Below the pieces are notes generated by a model. That model was not told where the DNA came from, did not search any database, and saw nothing but the letters and a program-made list of their open reading frames with translations. A program made the translations under genes and the position numbers. Shown one piece after another: positions 35,962 through 45,864 of a DNA stretch of 64,000 bases (positions within the stretch are counted from its first letter, which is position 1; each line of letters starts with the position of its first letter). The stretch is from Microbacterium marinum (lineage in GTDB: Bacteria > Actinomycetota > Actinomycetes > Actinomycetales > Microbacteriaceae), in the NCBI RefSeq assembly GCF_014204835.1, contig NZ_JACHMD010000001.1:930001-994000 (forward strand), given 5' to 3'.

Positions 35962-37569
35962 ATGGCCGGACCGCAGATCGACCCCGCCCTCTACCGTCCC
36001 CGCGACGTCGTGCCGGTGCGCCGCGCCCTCGTCTCGGTGAGCGACAAGACGGGCCTCCTCGAGCTCGCTCAGGCGCTCGTCGCCGGCGGCGTGGAGATCG
36101 TGTCCACGGGCGGCTCAGCGGCGCTCCTGCGCGACGCAGGCATCGCCGTGAAGGACGTGGCGGAGATCACCGGTTTCCCCGAGTCGCTCGGCGGCCGGGT
36201 GAAGACCCTGCATCCGAGCGTCCACGCAGGTCTGCTCGCCGACCTGCGCCTCGAGGACCACGAGACCCAGCTCGGCGATCTCGGCATCCTCCCCTTCGAA
36301 CTCGTGGTTGTGAACCTCTACCCGTTCGTCGAGACGGTCGCCTCGGGTGCCCAGGGTGACGCCGTCGTCGAGCAGATCGACATCGGCGGGCCGGCGATGG
36401 TCCGTGCCTCGGCGAAGAACTACGCGAACGTCGCCATCGCCGTATCGCCCGAGTCCTACCCGGCGATCGTCGACGCCCTCGGCCAGGGCGGAACGACCCT
36501 GGTGCAGCGTCGCGAGCTCGCCGCCCGTGCGTTCGCACACACCGCGGCGTACGACCGCGCCGTCGCGACCTGGTTCGCCGAGGAGACGCTCGACGCCGAG
36601 GGCGATCTGCCGCAGCACCTCACGATCAAAGCCGAGCGCCTCGCGACTCTCCGCTACGGCGAGAACTCGCACCAGCGGGCCGCGATCTACAGCCGCATCG
36701 GCGGCCACGGCATCGCCCAGGCGACGCAGCTCCAGGGCAAGGAGATGTCCTACAACAACTACGTCGACGCGGATGCCGCGCTGCGAGCGGCCTTCGACCT
36801 CGTCAAGCCCGCTGTCGCGATCATCAAGCACGCGAACCCCTGCGGCATCGCGATCGGCGCGCCCCAGGCGCTCGACCCGATCGCATCTGCCCACCTTCGC
36901 GCCCACGAGTGCGACCCGGTGTCGGCGTTCGGCGGCGTAATCGCCGCGAACCGGACCGTCACGCTCAAGATGGCCGAGAACCTCCGCGACATCTTCACCG
37001 AGGTCATCGTCGCCCCGGCCTTCGAGCCCGAAGCCCTCGAGGTGTTCAAGCTCAAGAAGAACCTGCGCGTGCTGCAGCTTCCCGACGACTGGCGCCAGGA
37101 GCCCATGGACGTGCGCCTCGTCTCGGGCGGCCTGCTGCTCCAGGACGCCGACCGGTTCCCGAACGAGATCGAATCGCTCGTGGACAGCTGGCAGCTCGTC
37201 TCGGGTGAGCGGCCCGCAGACGACCAGCTCGAGAACCTGTCGTTCGCGTGGAAGAGCTGCCGTGCCGTGAAGTCGAACGCCATCGTGCTGGCCAAGAACT
37301 CCGCCACGGTCGGCATCGGCATGGGGCAGGTCAATCGCGTCGACTCCTGCCGTCTCGCGGTGGAGCGGGCGGGCGACCGCGCAGCCGGATCGGTCGCCGC
37401 GTCCGACGCGTTCTTCCCGTTCGCCGACGGTCCCCAGGTGCTCCTGGACGCCGGGATCACAACGATCATCCAGCCCGGCGGATCGGTGCGCGACCAGGAG
37501 GTCATCGACGCTGCGCAGGCCGCGGGCGTGACGATGTACTTCACGGGCGAGCGTCACTTCTTCCACTGA
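35962..37569 (+). CDS. purH: Bifunctional AICAR formyltransferase/IMP cyclohydrolase
   Basis: 535 residues, full length. The N-terminal IMP cyclohydrolase domain (MGS-like) has [34 protein letters not shown] and [19 protein letters not shown]. The C-terminal AICAR transformylase domain has [26 protein letters not shown] (catalytic Lys-His) and [18 protein letters not shown]. It performs the last two steps of IMP synthesis. ATG 35962 has GGAGGA eight bases upstream. Same operon as purN; downstream 37580 is only 10 bases away. Confidence 0.97.
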   Translation: MAGPQIDPALYRPRDVVPVRRALVSVSDKTGLLELAQALVAGGVEIVSTGGSAALLRDAGIAVKDVAEITGFPESLGGRVKTLHPSVHAGLLADLRLEDHETQLGDLGILPFELVVVNLYPFVETVASGAQGDAVVEQIDIGGPAMVRASAKNYANVAIAVSPESYPAIVDALGQGGTTLVQRRELAARAFAHTAAYDRAVATWFAEETLDAEGDLPQHLTIKAERLATLRYGENSHQRAAIYSRIGGHGIAQATQLQGKEMSYNNYVDADAALRAAFDLVKPAVAIIKHANPCGIAIGAPQALDPIASAHLRAHECDPVSAFGGVIAANRTVTLKMAENLRDIFTEVIVAPAFEPEALEVFKLKKNLRVLQLPDDWRQEPMDVRLVSGGLLLQDADRFPNEIESLVDSWQLVSGERPADDQLENLSFAWKSCRAVKSNAIVLAKNSATVGIGMGQVNRVDSCRLAVERAGDRAAGSVAASDAFFPFADGPQVLLDAGITTIIQPGGSVRDQEVIDAAQAAGVTMYFTGERHFFH

Positions 37570-37579
37570 CGCAACCGAC

Positions 37580-38698
37580 GTGACCGTCGACCACGAGAAC
37601 CGTTATCCGAAGAAGTTCGAGATCCACCGGCTCGAAGCGCTCGGTGACGATCCGTATTACGGGCTCGACGAGGCTCGAGAGCGCTTCGCCGACGGGCGAC
37701 TGCTGACGGTGCTTCCCGGCGGGGACGCGACTCCCTGGAGCATGAGCGTCGCGGCGAACACCTTCCCCTTCGCCGACACGCATCGGTTCTCGCTCACCTG
37801 GTACACGCCCCGCCGGACCCCGCTCCGGCAGGTCACATGGGAGACCCTCGGTGACGCGCTGGTATGCCGGGACTCGATCGACGTGTTCTACCCGGACGGC
37901 GATCCCGGCGGGCGGGTGCCGTTCGCCCACGTGATCACGGTGGAGCAGACCTTCGCCGTCGACGGCGTGCGGCAGGTCACGCTGTCATCGCCCCTCGGGG
38001 ACGAGACGACGGTCGAGATCGTCGATGCGGAGGATGCCGCGCTCCGCGTCCCCGTGCCGGGCTTCGGTGACTGGGCTGCTGTCGTGGCGGCATCCGTCCC
38101 GACCGACGAAGAGCGGTTCGGAATCGACACGCTCGACACCTCGCGCGCTTTCCTCGATCGCTGCATCGCGCAGGGGCGGCCGGCCGACCCGGGGGTGGCA
38201 TGGCGTGTGCCTTTCGATGACCGCGGCACCTTCGAAGCGGCGACGGCGATCCTCGACGGACGGGCGCTCGGGCAGGGCGTCGTCGTCCTCGACCGCGGAC
38301 CGGTCAGAATCATCCCGCTCGCGGCGCAGGGTGGCGACGGGGCCGCACAGGGTCGCGATCCGGGCGAAGACCGTCGGCGCATCGCCCGGTTCGCCGGTCG
38401 CATCCGCGGGGCGTTCGAACATCATCACGGCGCGCAGATCCCCGTCGACCTCACGCTGCGCGGGTCCGACACGCTCGCCGCGTACGCGACGTCGCTGCGC
38501 GCCGCCGGTGCGGTATCCGCTGTGTGGTGGGGCATCGGATCCGCAGGAGTCGTCCTCGTCACGACCGGCGACGCGCACACCGGCGACCTCGCTCTCGCCC
38601 TCCACGTCGTGCCGCTGTCCTGGGTCTCGGACCGTCGGGCCCATAGCACTGGCGAGCGGACGACGCTCACGTGGTCGATCGGCGACCTGAGTCGCTGA
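37580..38698 (+). CDS. Uncharacterised protein between purH and the T7SS locus
   Basis: 372 residues, soluble, with no signal peptide or TM segment. It starts VTVDHENRYPKKFEIHRLEA. The sequence suggests beta-rich N-terminal (about 1-150) and mixed C-terminal domains, with GAQIPVDLTLRGSDTLAAYA near residue 295. I do not recognise a family or catalytic motif. It begins 10 bases after purH on the same strand, with no clear Shine-Dalgarno sequence, so it may be co-transcribed with purH. The T7SS operon begins 136 bases further on and has its own promoter region. It could belong with either; the beta-rich, enzyme-free look does not decide. Confidence 0.7.
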   Translation: MTVDHENRYPKKFEIHRLEALGDDPYYGLDEARERFADGRLLTVLPGGDATPWSMSVAANTFPFADTHRFSLTWYTPRRTPLRQVTWETLGDALVCRDSIDVFYPDGDPGGRVPFAHVITVEQTFAVDGVRQVTLSSPLGDETTVEIVDAEDAALRVPVPGFGDWAAVVAASVPTDEERFGIDTLDTSRAFLDRCIAQGRPADPGVAWRVPFDDRGTFEAATAILDGRALGQGVVVLDRGPVRIIPLAAQGGDGAAQGRDPGEDRRRIARFAGRIRGAFEHHHGAQIPVDLTLRGSDTLAAYATSLRAAGAVSAVWWGIGSAGVVLVTTGDAHTGDLALALHVVPLSWVSDRRAHSTGERTTLTWSIGDLSR

Positions 38699-38758
38699 CG
38701 CTCCTGCGGTCCCATAGATCGCCGCCCTCGCGGCGATGCGGCACGTCGCGCAGGGGAC

Positions 38759-38778
38759 GTCAAGGGGGAGTTCTGACC
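38759..38778 (+). promoter_or_regulatory. T7SS-associated motif, copy A
   Basis: GTCAAG-GGGGAG-TT-CTGACC. The left half matches the other copies (C, D, E) and the right half is degenerate. It lies 37 bases (GGGGAG to hexamer) upstream of TAGGGT at 38802-38807, a likely -10, which is 27 bases before the GTG start of the RDD-FHA gene. Confidence 0.45.
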
Positions 38779-38801
38779 GGGGCACCGGGTGGGGGACCGG
38801 C

Positions 38802-38807
38802 TAGGGT
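38802..38807 (+). promoter_or_regulatory. Putative -10 of the T7SS operon
   Basis: TAGGGT; the equivalent hexamer before the gene at 49557 is TAGCGT at 49493-49498, at nearly the same distance from its motif. Confidence 0.45.
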
Positions 38808-38834
38808 CGAGGCGGAACATCCCGAGGAGGTTCG

Positions 38835-40292
38835 GTGATCTGGGAGATCGAGGACGGCCCGCGTGCCGTCGAGGGGCTCGATGAGCGTGGCCGTCCGCGG
38901 CCCGAGTACGCCGCTGCGCTGGGGCTCGTCTCGGCGCCGATCGGACGGCGCGTGCTCGCCACGTTCGCCGAAGTGCTGTTCGTGACGATCCTCCAGCTTC
39001 CGCTGCTGATCGGCGCGCTGCCCGCCCTGATCTCGCTCGCCGGGTCCGCTACCCCGATCGACGACCTCTTCGGTCGCGGCGATGCCGTGTGGATCATCGT
39101 CTTCGCGGGGGTGCCATACGCGCTGACGACCGTCTTCATCATCGTGCAGCTCGTGCTGCTGGGGCGCCGCGGCGTCACCCTCGGCAAGGCGCTCACCGGG
39201 CTCCGCGCCGTGAACGTCGCGACCCTCGAGCGACCGAAGTTCTGGCGCGGCGCCGTGGTCCGCTACCTGGTGCTCAGCGCGAGCTTCCTGCTCCCGCTGA
39301 TCGGTCCCCTCCTCGTGATCGCCCTCTCGCCCCTGTTCGACCCGCAGCGCCGACGCCGCGGGTGGCCCGACCTCGCCGCCGCCATGTGGATCGTCGACAT
39401 CAAGAAGGGGCTGAACCCCTACGACGCCAAACGCATGCGCATCGCGCGCAAGACGGTCGCGACCGACCTCAAGGACGAGAAGGCCTCGCTGCCGTCCCTT
39501 GCCACCCCCGTCTCGGCGCCCACCTTCGACGTCTACATCCCTGTCGCACGCAACCGCGGCGGTGTCGTGGGGGCACCCCGCGAGCGAACCGGCGCGGCGT
39601 CCGCCGGAGACGTGGAGTACGCGGGTCCGCCCGCGCCCATCCAGGCGTCGCCCTTCGCCGGACCCGCCGACCCGTACGCCCAGCCGGCGCCGCTGCCCAG
39701 TCGGGGCCCGCAGGCACCGGTCGTGCCCGTCGAGCCCGCTCGTCCCGCGCCCGAGCCGGCCGCTTCGGTGCTGCCGGCGTCCCCGCCTCCCGCGGCGGCC
39801 CCCTCCGCCGCGTCTGCCTCGGCGCCCGTCCCCGCGGGACACCCGGTCTCCGAGACCTTCTCGGTCGCATCGGAGACCCTGCTTCCGCAGGGGGAGACGT
39901 GGTCTCCGCCGAGTCTCATGGAGGGGGAGCGCGAGGCGTCTCTCCGGAGCGCGCCCGCCCCGGTCGCGGCATCCCTCGTCATCGACACCGGCGAGACAGT
40001 CACGCTCGGGACCGAGGGAGCGGTGATCGGACGGTCGCCCCGTACAACGGGCGAAGATGCCGCCGCGGCGCCCATCGCCGTCCCCGACACGACCATGTCG
40101 GTCTCCAAGACCCACGTGGCCCTCCGCTGGCGGGACGGCTCGCTCGTCGCGGTCGACCTGGGATCCACCAACGGCAGCGCGGTGCTCCGCGGCGGCGCCG
40201 AATCCGAACTCACTCCCGGAGTGGCCATGCCGCTGCGCTCCGGTGACACGCTTCGCTTCGGCGACCGACACGCGACCATCAGCATCGCCTGA
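38835..40292 (+). CDS. RDD family membrane protein with C-terminal FHA domain
   Basis: 485 residues. An RDD domain covers about 30-205: three TM segments (LATFAEVLFVTILQLPLLIG, IIVFAGVPYALTTVFIIVQL, YLVLSASFLLPLIGPLLVIA) with the family Arg/Asp positions. A long Pro/Ala-rich linker (about 225-365) leads to a C-terminal FHA domain, with GRSP, SKTHVALRW and LGSTNGS as phosphothreonine-binding motifs. It may read Thr phosphorylation, possibly by the kinase at 10593. GTG 38835 has GAGGAGG four to six bases upstream. It is first in the unit with the EssC/EccC-type ATPase, 24 bases before it. RDD-FHA proteins next to FtsK/SpoIIIE-type T7SS ATPases are seen in Microbacteriaceae. Confidence 0.85.
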   Translation: MIWEIEDGPRAVEGLDERGRPRPEYAAALGLVSAPIGRRVLATFAEVLFVTILQLPLLIGALPALISLAGSATPIDDLFGRGDAVWIIVFAGVPYALTTVFIIVQLVLLGRRGVTLGKALTGLRAVNVATLERPKFWRGAVVRYLVLSASFLLPLIGPLLVIALSPLFDPQRRRRGWPDLAAAMWIVDIKKGLNPYDAKRMRIARKTVATDLKDEKASLPSLATPVSAPTFDVYIPVARNRGGVVGAPRERTGAASAGDVEYAGPPAPIQASPFAGPADPYAQPAPLPSRGPQAPVVPVEPARPAPEPAASVLPASPPPAAAPSAASASAPVPAGHPVSETFSVASETLLPQGETWSPPSLMEGEREASLRSAPAPVAASLVIDTGETVTLGTEGAVIGRSPRTTGEDAAAAPIAVPDTTMSVSKTHVALRWRDGSLVAVDLGSTNGSAVLRGGAESELTPGVAMPLRSGDTLRFGDRHATISIA

Positions 40293-40316
40293 TCCGCGCA
40301 CGACGAGGACACTCCG

Positions 40317-43300
40317 ATGAGACTGAAACTCACCCTCCAGCGTCGCGATGCGCGGACGACCGACGTCGTCGTCACCTCCGACACCACCGCGACGGTGCAG
40401 GACGTCGCGCGCCGCATCGTCGAGACGGACCCCGCCCGCGAGGTGCTGGCGACGCCCGCCGACGTGCTCACGCTGACCGTCGCCCCGCCGACCTCGAACG
40501 ACCACGTCATGCTCGACCCGTCGATGCTCATCAGCGACGCGCCCGTCGGATCCGGATTCCTCGCCACCGTCGTGAACCTGGGGCCCGACTACGTCGCCAC
40601 CCGCGGCGGGGGAGGCCCAGCCGCCGCGGTGCTCCACATCGTCGGCGGCCCCCTCACGGGTCGGGAGATCCCGCTTCCCAAGGGGCACTTCACGATCGGG
40701 CGCGTCGCCGGCAGCGACATCGTCATCGAGGATCCGCTCGTCTCCAAGCGGCACGCCCGCATCGAGGTCGGCTCCGGCAGCATCGAGCTGGTCGACCTCA
40801 ACTCCGCCAACGGCATCGTGGTCGACGGCGGACTCGTGCCCCGCCTTCGCGTCATCCCCGGTCAGCGCTTCGTTCTCGGCGACACCGAGATCGTCGTGCA
40901 GCTGGTCCCCGACTTCGCCCCCGTCGAGCAGGACCCCGTCCTCGAGCGCGGCGGCGCGCTGCTGTTCAACCGCAGCCCGCGCGTGGAGCCCCGCTACGTC
41001 GGTGAGGAGCTGGAAGAACCACGGATGCCGAAGGAACCGGCATCCCGCATCTTCCCGTGGCCGATGCTCGTCGCCCCCGTCATCCTCGGCGTCGCGATGT
41101 TCTCGATCACGAACAACCCGCGATCCCTGTTCATCATCTTCATGACGCCGATGATGCTCTTCGGCAACTTCATCTCGCAGAAGACCCAGATCGGCCAGCG
41201 GGTGAAGAAGGAGGCAGAGGTCTTCGAGCGCACCTTCGAGGAGCTCGAGGAGACCCTCTACCGCGAGCGCCCGCGCGAGCGTGAGGTACGCAACGCCGAG
41301 GTGCCGCCGGTCGCGAGCGTGTTCGAGGAGGCGATGCGCCTCGGGGGGATGCTCTGGACGCGCCGTCCCGAGCACTGGAACTTCCTCGCCGTCCGCCTGG
41401 GCACGTGCGAGGCGCCGTCGCGCACCTCGGTCAAGCGCGCCGACAACCCCGACGCGCTGCCCGAGTACGTCGAGCGCGTCGATCGCCTCCGCGACCGGTA
41501 CAGGATGATCGACGGCGTCCCGGTTCTCGAGTCGTTGCAGAGCGTCGGGGTCATCGGCGTCGCCGGGCCCGAGCGGGAAGCCGCCGATGCGCTGCGGGGC
41601 ATCTGCACCCAGCTGTTCGGCCTCCACTCGCCCAACGAGCTCGTCGCCGTGGCTCTCACCGAGCCCGACTGGGCCAAGCAGCTCGACTGGCTGACCTGGC
41701 TCCCGCACACCTCGAGCGAGCGGAGCCCGTTCCGCGACATGCCGCTGTCCGACTCCGCCTCCACCGGCACCGCTCTCCTGTCGGGACTCGAAGAGCTCGT
41801 CATGCGCCGTTCGAAAGCGTCGAGCGCGCCTCGGCTGCCCTACGACAACGACTGGGACACGATGCGTTACGGCACCGATGTCCGTCGCGCGGCGGAGGAT
41901 GCCACGTTCCCCGGTCAGACCGCCGTCGTCGTCATCGTGACGGCCGATGCACCGGTCGATCGCGCGCGGCTCACGCAGGTGCTCGAGCGCGGCGCCGACG
42001 TCGGCGTCTACGGACTCTTCGTCGCGCCCGTCGTCGAAGCCCTGCCTGCCGTCTGCCGCAGCTTCGTCGACGTGAGCGCCGGACTCGACAAGGCGCGCGT
42101 CGGCGTCGTCCGCAGCGGCGTCGACTACACCGACGCGCAGGTCGAAGGCGTCTCGAACGAGCTCATGACCGTCCTCGCGAAGCGGCTCGCGCCCGTCGTC
42201 GACTCCAGCACCGTCATCGAGGACTCGTCCGACATCCCCAACTCGGTGATGTTCCTGTCCCTCGTCGGCAACGAGACGGCATCCGACGCCGGGTTCGCGG
42301 TGGAGCGCTGGCGTGAGAACAACACGATCATCGACCGCTCCGGTGCCACCCTGCCGCGGCTGAAGAAGGCCGGCAACCTCCGCGCGATCGTCGGCCAGGG
42401 CGCGACAGACGCCATGACCCTCGACCTGCGCACGCAGGGACCGCACGCCCTCGTCGGCGGCACCACCGGTGCCGGAAAGTCCGAGTTCCTGCAGGCATGG
42501 GTCCTCGGCATGGCCGCCGCCCACAGCCCCGACCGCGTCACCTTCCTGTTCGTCGACTACAAGGGCGGATCTGCCTTCGCGGACTGTGTCGAGCTCCCGC
42601 ACACCGTTGGCCTCGTCACCGACCTCAGCCCTCATCTCGTCCGGCGGGCCCTCACGAGCCTGCGCGCCGAGCTCCACCACCGCGAGCACCTCTTCAACCG
42701 CAAGAAGGCGAAAGACTTGCTCGAGCTCGAGAAGCGCCGCGACCCCGACACCCCGCCCGCCCTCGTCCTCGTCATCGACGAGTTCGCGGCGCTCGCCGGC
42801 GAGGTGCCCGAGTTCGTCGACGGCGTCGTCGACATCGCCCAGCGCGGCCGCTCCCTCGGCATCCACCTGATCATGGCCACGCAGCGTCCCGCCGGTGTCA
42901 TCAAGGACAACCTCCGCGCCAACACCAACCTCCGGGTCGCGCTGCGCATGGCTGACGAATCCGACTCGAAAGACGTCGTCGACGATCCGGTCGCGGCGAG
43001 CTTCCCGCCCTCGATCCCCGGGCGCGGTATCGCGAAGACGGGCCCGGGGCGGTTGGTCCCGTTCCAGTCCGCCTACGCGGGTGGGTGGAGCTCCGACGAG
43101 GTCGTGGCCGCCGACGTGTCGGTCGCCGAGCTGCGCTTCGGTTCGATCCAGAAGTGGGAGCTCGACGATGCGGGGGAGAGCGACTCCCACGACGCCGATC
43201 CCGGTCCCAACGACCAGAAGCGGATCGTGGCGACGCTCATCGAGGCCGCGAAGCAGGCGCGCATCCCGGCGCCGCGTCGTCCGTGGCTCGACGACCTGCC

Positions 43301-44840
43301 GACGACCGTCGACATCCGTGAGCTGGCGGGTGGCGCCGCCGGCGCGATCCTCCTCGGCAAAGCCGACATCCCCGAGCGTCAGCTGCAGGAGCCGGTCTAC
43401 TTCGAACCGGACCGCGATGGATCGCTCCTCGTGTACGGAACGAGCGGGTCGGGCAAGTCCACCGTCCTGCGCACGATCGCCATCTCGGCCGCGATGGGAC
43501 GACGCACCGAGAACGTCGAGGTCTACGGTCTGGACTTCGGATCGGGATCGCTCAAGAGCCTCGAGGCGCTGCCGCACGTCGGCTCGATCATCCCGGGCGA
43601 CGACAGCGAGCGAGTGCAGCGCATCATGCGCTCTCTCGGCGCCGTGCTCGACGACCGCGGCAAGCGGTTCAGTGCGGCGAACGCCGCCAGCATCGCCGAA
43701 TACCGCGAGTTGACCGGACGCGACGAGGCGCGCATCATCCTGCTCCTGGACGGCCTGCCCCAGTTCCGTGCGGACTGGGAGTCGACGACGGCGCGGATGC
43801 CGTTCTATCAGGCCTTCATGCGGATCCTCGGCGAGGGTCGCCCGCTCGGCGTCCACGTCGTGGCGACGGCCGACCGCTCGGGCTCGGTGCCCACCGCCGT
43901 CAGCTCCAACGTCTCGCGGCGCGTCATCCTGCGGTTGTCCGACGCGAACGCCTACTCGCTCCTCAACGCTCCCAAGGACGTGCTCGACGAGCGGTCCGAA
44001 CCCGGGCGTGCGATCGTCGATGGGCTCGAGATGCAGATCGCGGTCCTCGGCGGCACCCCCAACGTCGCCGAGCAGACGAAACTCCTCCAGCAGCTCGCCG
44101 ACGAGCTCCGTGCCCGCGGGGCGCGCGAGGTGCCCGAGATCGGGTCCCTCCCGACCCGCCTCGACGCGGGCGACCTCCCCGATCGCATCGGCGAGTTCCC
44201 CGTTCTGGGTGTGGCCGAGGACACCCTCGCGGCGCGCGACTTCGATCCGGTCGGCAGCTTCGTGGTCGCAGGACCGCCGCAGTCGGGCAAGACGACGACC
44301 CTCAAGTCGATGATCCTCGCGATGACCAGATTCGACCCCGACGTGAAGCTCTTCCACTTCGGCGGTCGGCGTTCGCAGCTGAAGGAGTTCGCTCCGTGGA
44401 TGCGCACGGCGACGACTCCCGACGACGCGAAGGAGCTCGCGACCGAGCTCGCCGAGCTCGTCGCCGACGAGTCTCTCGGTCAGCGCCTCATGATCGTCAT
44501 CGAGGATGTGCCGCAGTTCGCCGATTCGCCGGCCGAGCGCCCGATGAAGGCGCTGTTCCAGGCGATCAACCGCAGCGACCACCTGCTGGTCGGCGACGTG
44601 GACGTCAATCAGGTCACCAGCGGCTTCGGCCTCATCGGCGACTTCAAGGGCGGCCGCAAGGGCATCATCCTCAAGCCCGACGCATTCGACGGCGATGCCG
44701 TGTTCAAGGTGCCGTTCCCGAAGGTCAAGCGCTCCGACTTCCCCGCCGGACGAGGCATCTTCGTGCAGGCCGGGCGCGCGGTCACCGTCCAGGTGCCGCT
44801 CGTGGAGGGGGCTGCACTCCCCGTCCCCGCACGGTCGTGA
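40317..44840 (+). CDS. EssC/EccC-type FtsK/SpoIIIE T7SS ATPase with FHA domain
   Basis: 1507 residues, the motor of a type VII secretion system. Residues 1-90 are a small beta-rich domain, perhaps ubiquitin-like or a first FHA-type module. A clear FHA domain spans about 105-200 (FTIGRVAGSDIVI, SKRHARIEVG, DLNSANGI). Two TM segments lie at about 245-290. Three FtsK/SpoIIIE ATPase domains follow: Walker [10 protein letters not shown] near residue 713 with VLVIDEFAAL, YGTSGSGKS near 1040 with IILLLDGLP, and AGPPQSGKTT near 1317 with LMIVIEDVP. The second and third Walker B acidic residues differ from the canonical DE. FHA-first layout is EssC-like (Firmicutes), not mycobacterial EccCa/EccCb. ATG 40317 has GAGGA upstream. 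A 2033-residue antisense frame is a GC artefact. Confidence 0.93.
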   Translation: MRLKLTLQRRDARTTDVVVTSDTTATVQDVARRIVETDPAREVLATPADVLTLTVAPPTSNDHVMLDPSMLISDAPVGSGFLATVVNLGPDYVATRGGGGPAAAVLHIVGGPLTGREIPLPKGHFTIGRVAGSDIVIEDPLVSKRHARIEVGSGSIELVDLNSANGIVVDGGLVPRLRVIPGQRFVLGDTEIVVQLVPDFAPVEQDPVLERGGALLFNRSPRVEPRYVGEELEEPRMPKEPASRIFPWPMLVAPVILGVAMFSITNNPRSLFIIFMTPMMLFGNFISQKTQIGQRVKKEAEVFERTFEELEETLYRERPREREVRNAEVPPVASVFEEAMRLGGMLWTRRPEHWNFLAVRLGTCEAPSRTSVKRADNPDALPEYVERVDRLRDRYRMIDGVPVLESLQSVGVIGVAGPEREAADALRGICTQLFGLHSPNELVAVALTEPDWAKQLDWLTWLPHTSSERSPFRDMPLSDSASTGTALLSGLEELVMRRSKASSAPRLPYDNDWDTMRYGTDVRRAAEDATFPGQTAVVVIVTADAPVDRARLTQVLERGADVGVYGLFVAPVVEALPAVCRSFVDVSAGLDKARVGVVRSGVDYTDAQVEGVSNELMTVLAKRLAPVVDSSTVIEDSSDIPNSVMFLSLVGNETASDAGFAVERWRENNTIIDRSGATLPRLKKAGNLRAIVGQGATDAMTLDLRTQGPHALVGGTTGAGKSEFLQAWVLGMAAAHSPDRVTFLFVDYKGGSAFADCVELPHTVGLVTDLSPHLVRRALTSLRAELHHREHLFNRKKAKDLLELEKRRDPDTPPALVLVIDEFAALAGEVPEFVDGVVDIAQRGRSLGIHLIMATQRPAGVIKDNLRANTNLRVALRMADESDSKDVVDDPVAASFPPSIPGRGIAKTGPGRLVPFQSAYAGGWSSDEVVAADVSVAELRFGSIQKWELDDAGESDSHDADPGPNDQKRIVATLIEAAKQARIPAPRRPWLDDLPTTVDIRELAGGAAGAILLGKADIPERQLQEPVYFEPDRDGSLLVYGTSGSGKSTVLRTIAISAAMGRRTENVEVYGLDFGSGSLKSLEALPHVGSIIPGDDSERVQRIMRSLGAVLDDRGKRFSAANAASIAEYRELTGRDEARIILLLDGLPQFRADWESTTARMPFYQAFMRILGEGRPLGVHVVATADRSGSVPTAVSSNVSRRVILRLSDANAYSLLNAPKDVLDERSEPGRAIVDGLEMQIAVLGGTPNVAEQTKLLQQLADELRARGAREVPEIGSLPTRLDAGDLPDRIGEFPVLGVAEDTLAARDFDPVGSFVVAGPPQSGKTTTLKSMILAMTRFDPDVKLFHFGGRRSQLKEFAPWMRTATTPDDAKELATELAELVADESLGQRLMIVIEDVPQFADSPAERPMKALFQAINRSDHLLVGDVDVNQVTSGFGLIGDFKGGRKGIILKPDAFDGDAVFKVPFPKVKRSDFPAGRGIFVQAGRAVTVQVPLVEGAALPVPARS

Positions 44841-44853
44841 GGGGAGGTTCTGC

Positions 44854-45720
44854 ATGAGCACCCGTACCGTTCAGCTGGTGGGCAGCGACGAGGAGATCAT
44901 CGCGGTCGCGCGTGCCGCTCCCGAAGCCATCGCCGCGGACCGCGGGCTTTCCAATCGCCTGCTCCCCGCCGTGATGCGCCTGTCGCGGGAGCGCCGCGAC
45001 TTCGTATCCGGGCCGCGCGACGCGATCCCTGTCCCGCGCCGTTCGGACCTCGGAACAGGCTCCCACGACCGTGTCTGGGGCACCGTGCTCACCTTTGCGC
45101 TGCTGGCGGTCGTGACGGCGGCGTCGATGTTCCTGCCGCCCGTTCGCGGCGTCGTCGTCGACATCGAGATCGCGCTGCCGCTCGTCATCGTCGCGACGCC
45201 GATCGCCGCCGTGCTGCTGGTGGTCGTCGGGCTCCTCGCACGGCGGGCCTCGCCCTACCCCGCATACGTGGGGATGGTGATGACGGTGATCGTCGCCGTC
45301 GTCCTCGCGCTGCTCATCGGATACCGGATGATCGTCGGCACGGCATCCCGCGGCGTGCCCTTCACGCAGGAGCAGCTGGGATTGTGGTTCGTGGCCGGGG
45401 GCATCCTGCTGGTCGAACTGGTCGCCCTGGCGGTGATCTTCGCCCGCCGGCGCGGCAGCGCGACCAGCCCCGCGCGCGGCGCCGACGCGCGCGCCGACCG
45501 CAGCCGCGACGATCAGGCGCTCCGGAAGGAAGCAGTGCGGCTGGCCGCTTTCCGTCCGGATGCCGCAGACGCCGCCGCCCTGTCATCGCGATGGAATGCG
45601 GCGCTCAGCGCCGCGGACGTCTCCGACGAGACCCGCGCGCAGGGTCGGCGACTCGGCCCGGTGCCGTGGCTCGTCTGGGCCCATTTCGATGGCGAGATCG
45701 ACGTCGCCGACCGACGGTGA
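44854..45720 (+). CDS. T7SS-associated four-TM membrane protein
   Basis: 288 residues. The first 70 residues are soluble; four TM segments follow (VLTFALLAVVTAASMFLPP, LPLVIVATPIAAVLLVVVGL, YVGMVMTVIVAVVLALLIGY, LWFVAGGILLVELVALAVIF), then a basic/acidic cytoplasmic tail of about 90 residues. I do not recognise a family; size and topology differ from EccB, EccD, EccE, EssA and EssB. ATG 44854 has GGGGAGG six bases upstream, and the gene begins 13 bases after the ATPase gene, so it is probably part of the membrane complex. A short frame at 45717 overlaps its stop by four bases. Confidence 0.75.
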   Translation: MSTRTVQLVGSDEEIIAVARAAPEAIAADRGLSNRLLPAVMRLSRERRDFVSGPRDAIPVPRRSDLGTGSHDRVWGTVLTFALLAVVTAASMFLPPVRGVVVDIEIALPLVIVATPIAAVLLVVVGLLARRASPYPAYVGMVMTVIVAVVLALLIGYRMIVGTASRGVPFTQEQLGLWFVAGGILLVELVALAVIFARRRGSATSPARGADARADRSRDDQALRKEAVRLAAFRPDAADAAALSSRWNAALSAADVSDETRAQGRRLGPVPWLVWAHFDGEIDVADRR

Positions 45721-45842
45721 CCGGGTCGGCGTGGAGTGGGGGAGGAGTCCCCATCGACGCCCCCGCCCGCGCTGCCGCTCGCGCACTGTACGACGCGATG
45801 GCTCTCAGCCTGGACTGGGCTCCGGTGAGCGCTTCCGCCTGA
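45717..45842 (+). CDS. Possible 41-residue protein, translationally coupled
   Basis: GTGA start/stop overlap with the upstream gene. The product reads VTGSAWSGGGVPIDAPARAA at the N-terminus and has an Ala-rich helix ending SLDWAPVSASA. The overlap and third-position GC fit a real gene, but no homology is recognised and the T7SS motif copy B lies inside it, so this may be non-coding. Confidence 0.35.
   Translation: MTGSAWSGGGVPIDAPARAAARALYDAMALSLDWAPVSASA
45731..45756 (+). promoter_or_regulatory. T7SS-associated motif, copy B (degenerate)
   Basis: GTGGAGTGGGGGAGG then AGTCCCCATCG, similar to copies C-E but with an extra G and a shifted centre. No -10 hexamer stands at the same distance. It may be a relic of another copy of the esx leader. 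Confidence 0.3.
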
Positions 45843-45864
45843 CACGGGTGGGGACAGCGGTCCG

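Noticed and set aside
38760..44861. Open frame of 2033 codons on the minus strand
   Set aside because: It is antisense to the EssC-like ATPase and membrane genes, has Arg/His/Asp-rich low-information sequence and no domain; a GC-bias artefact.
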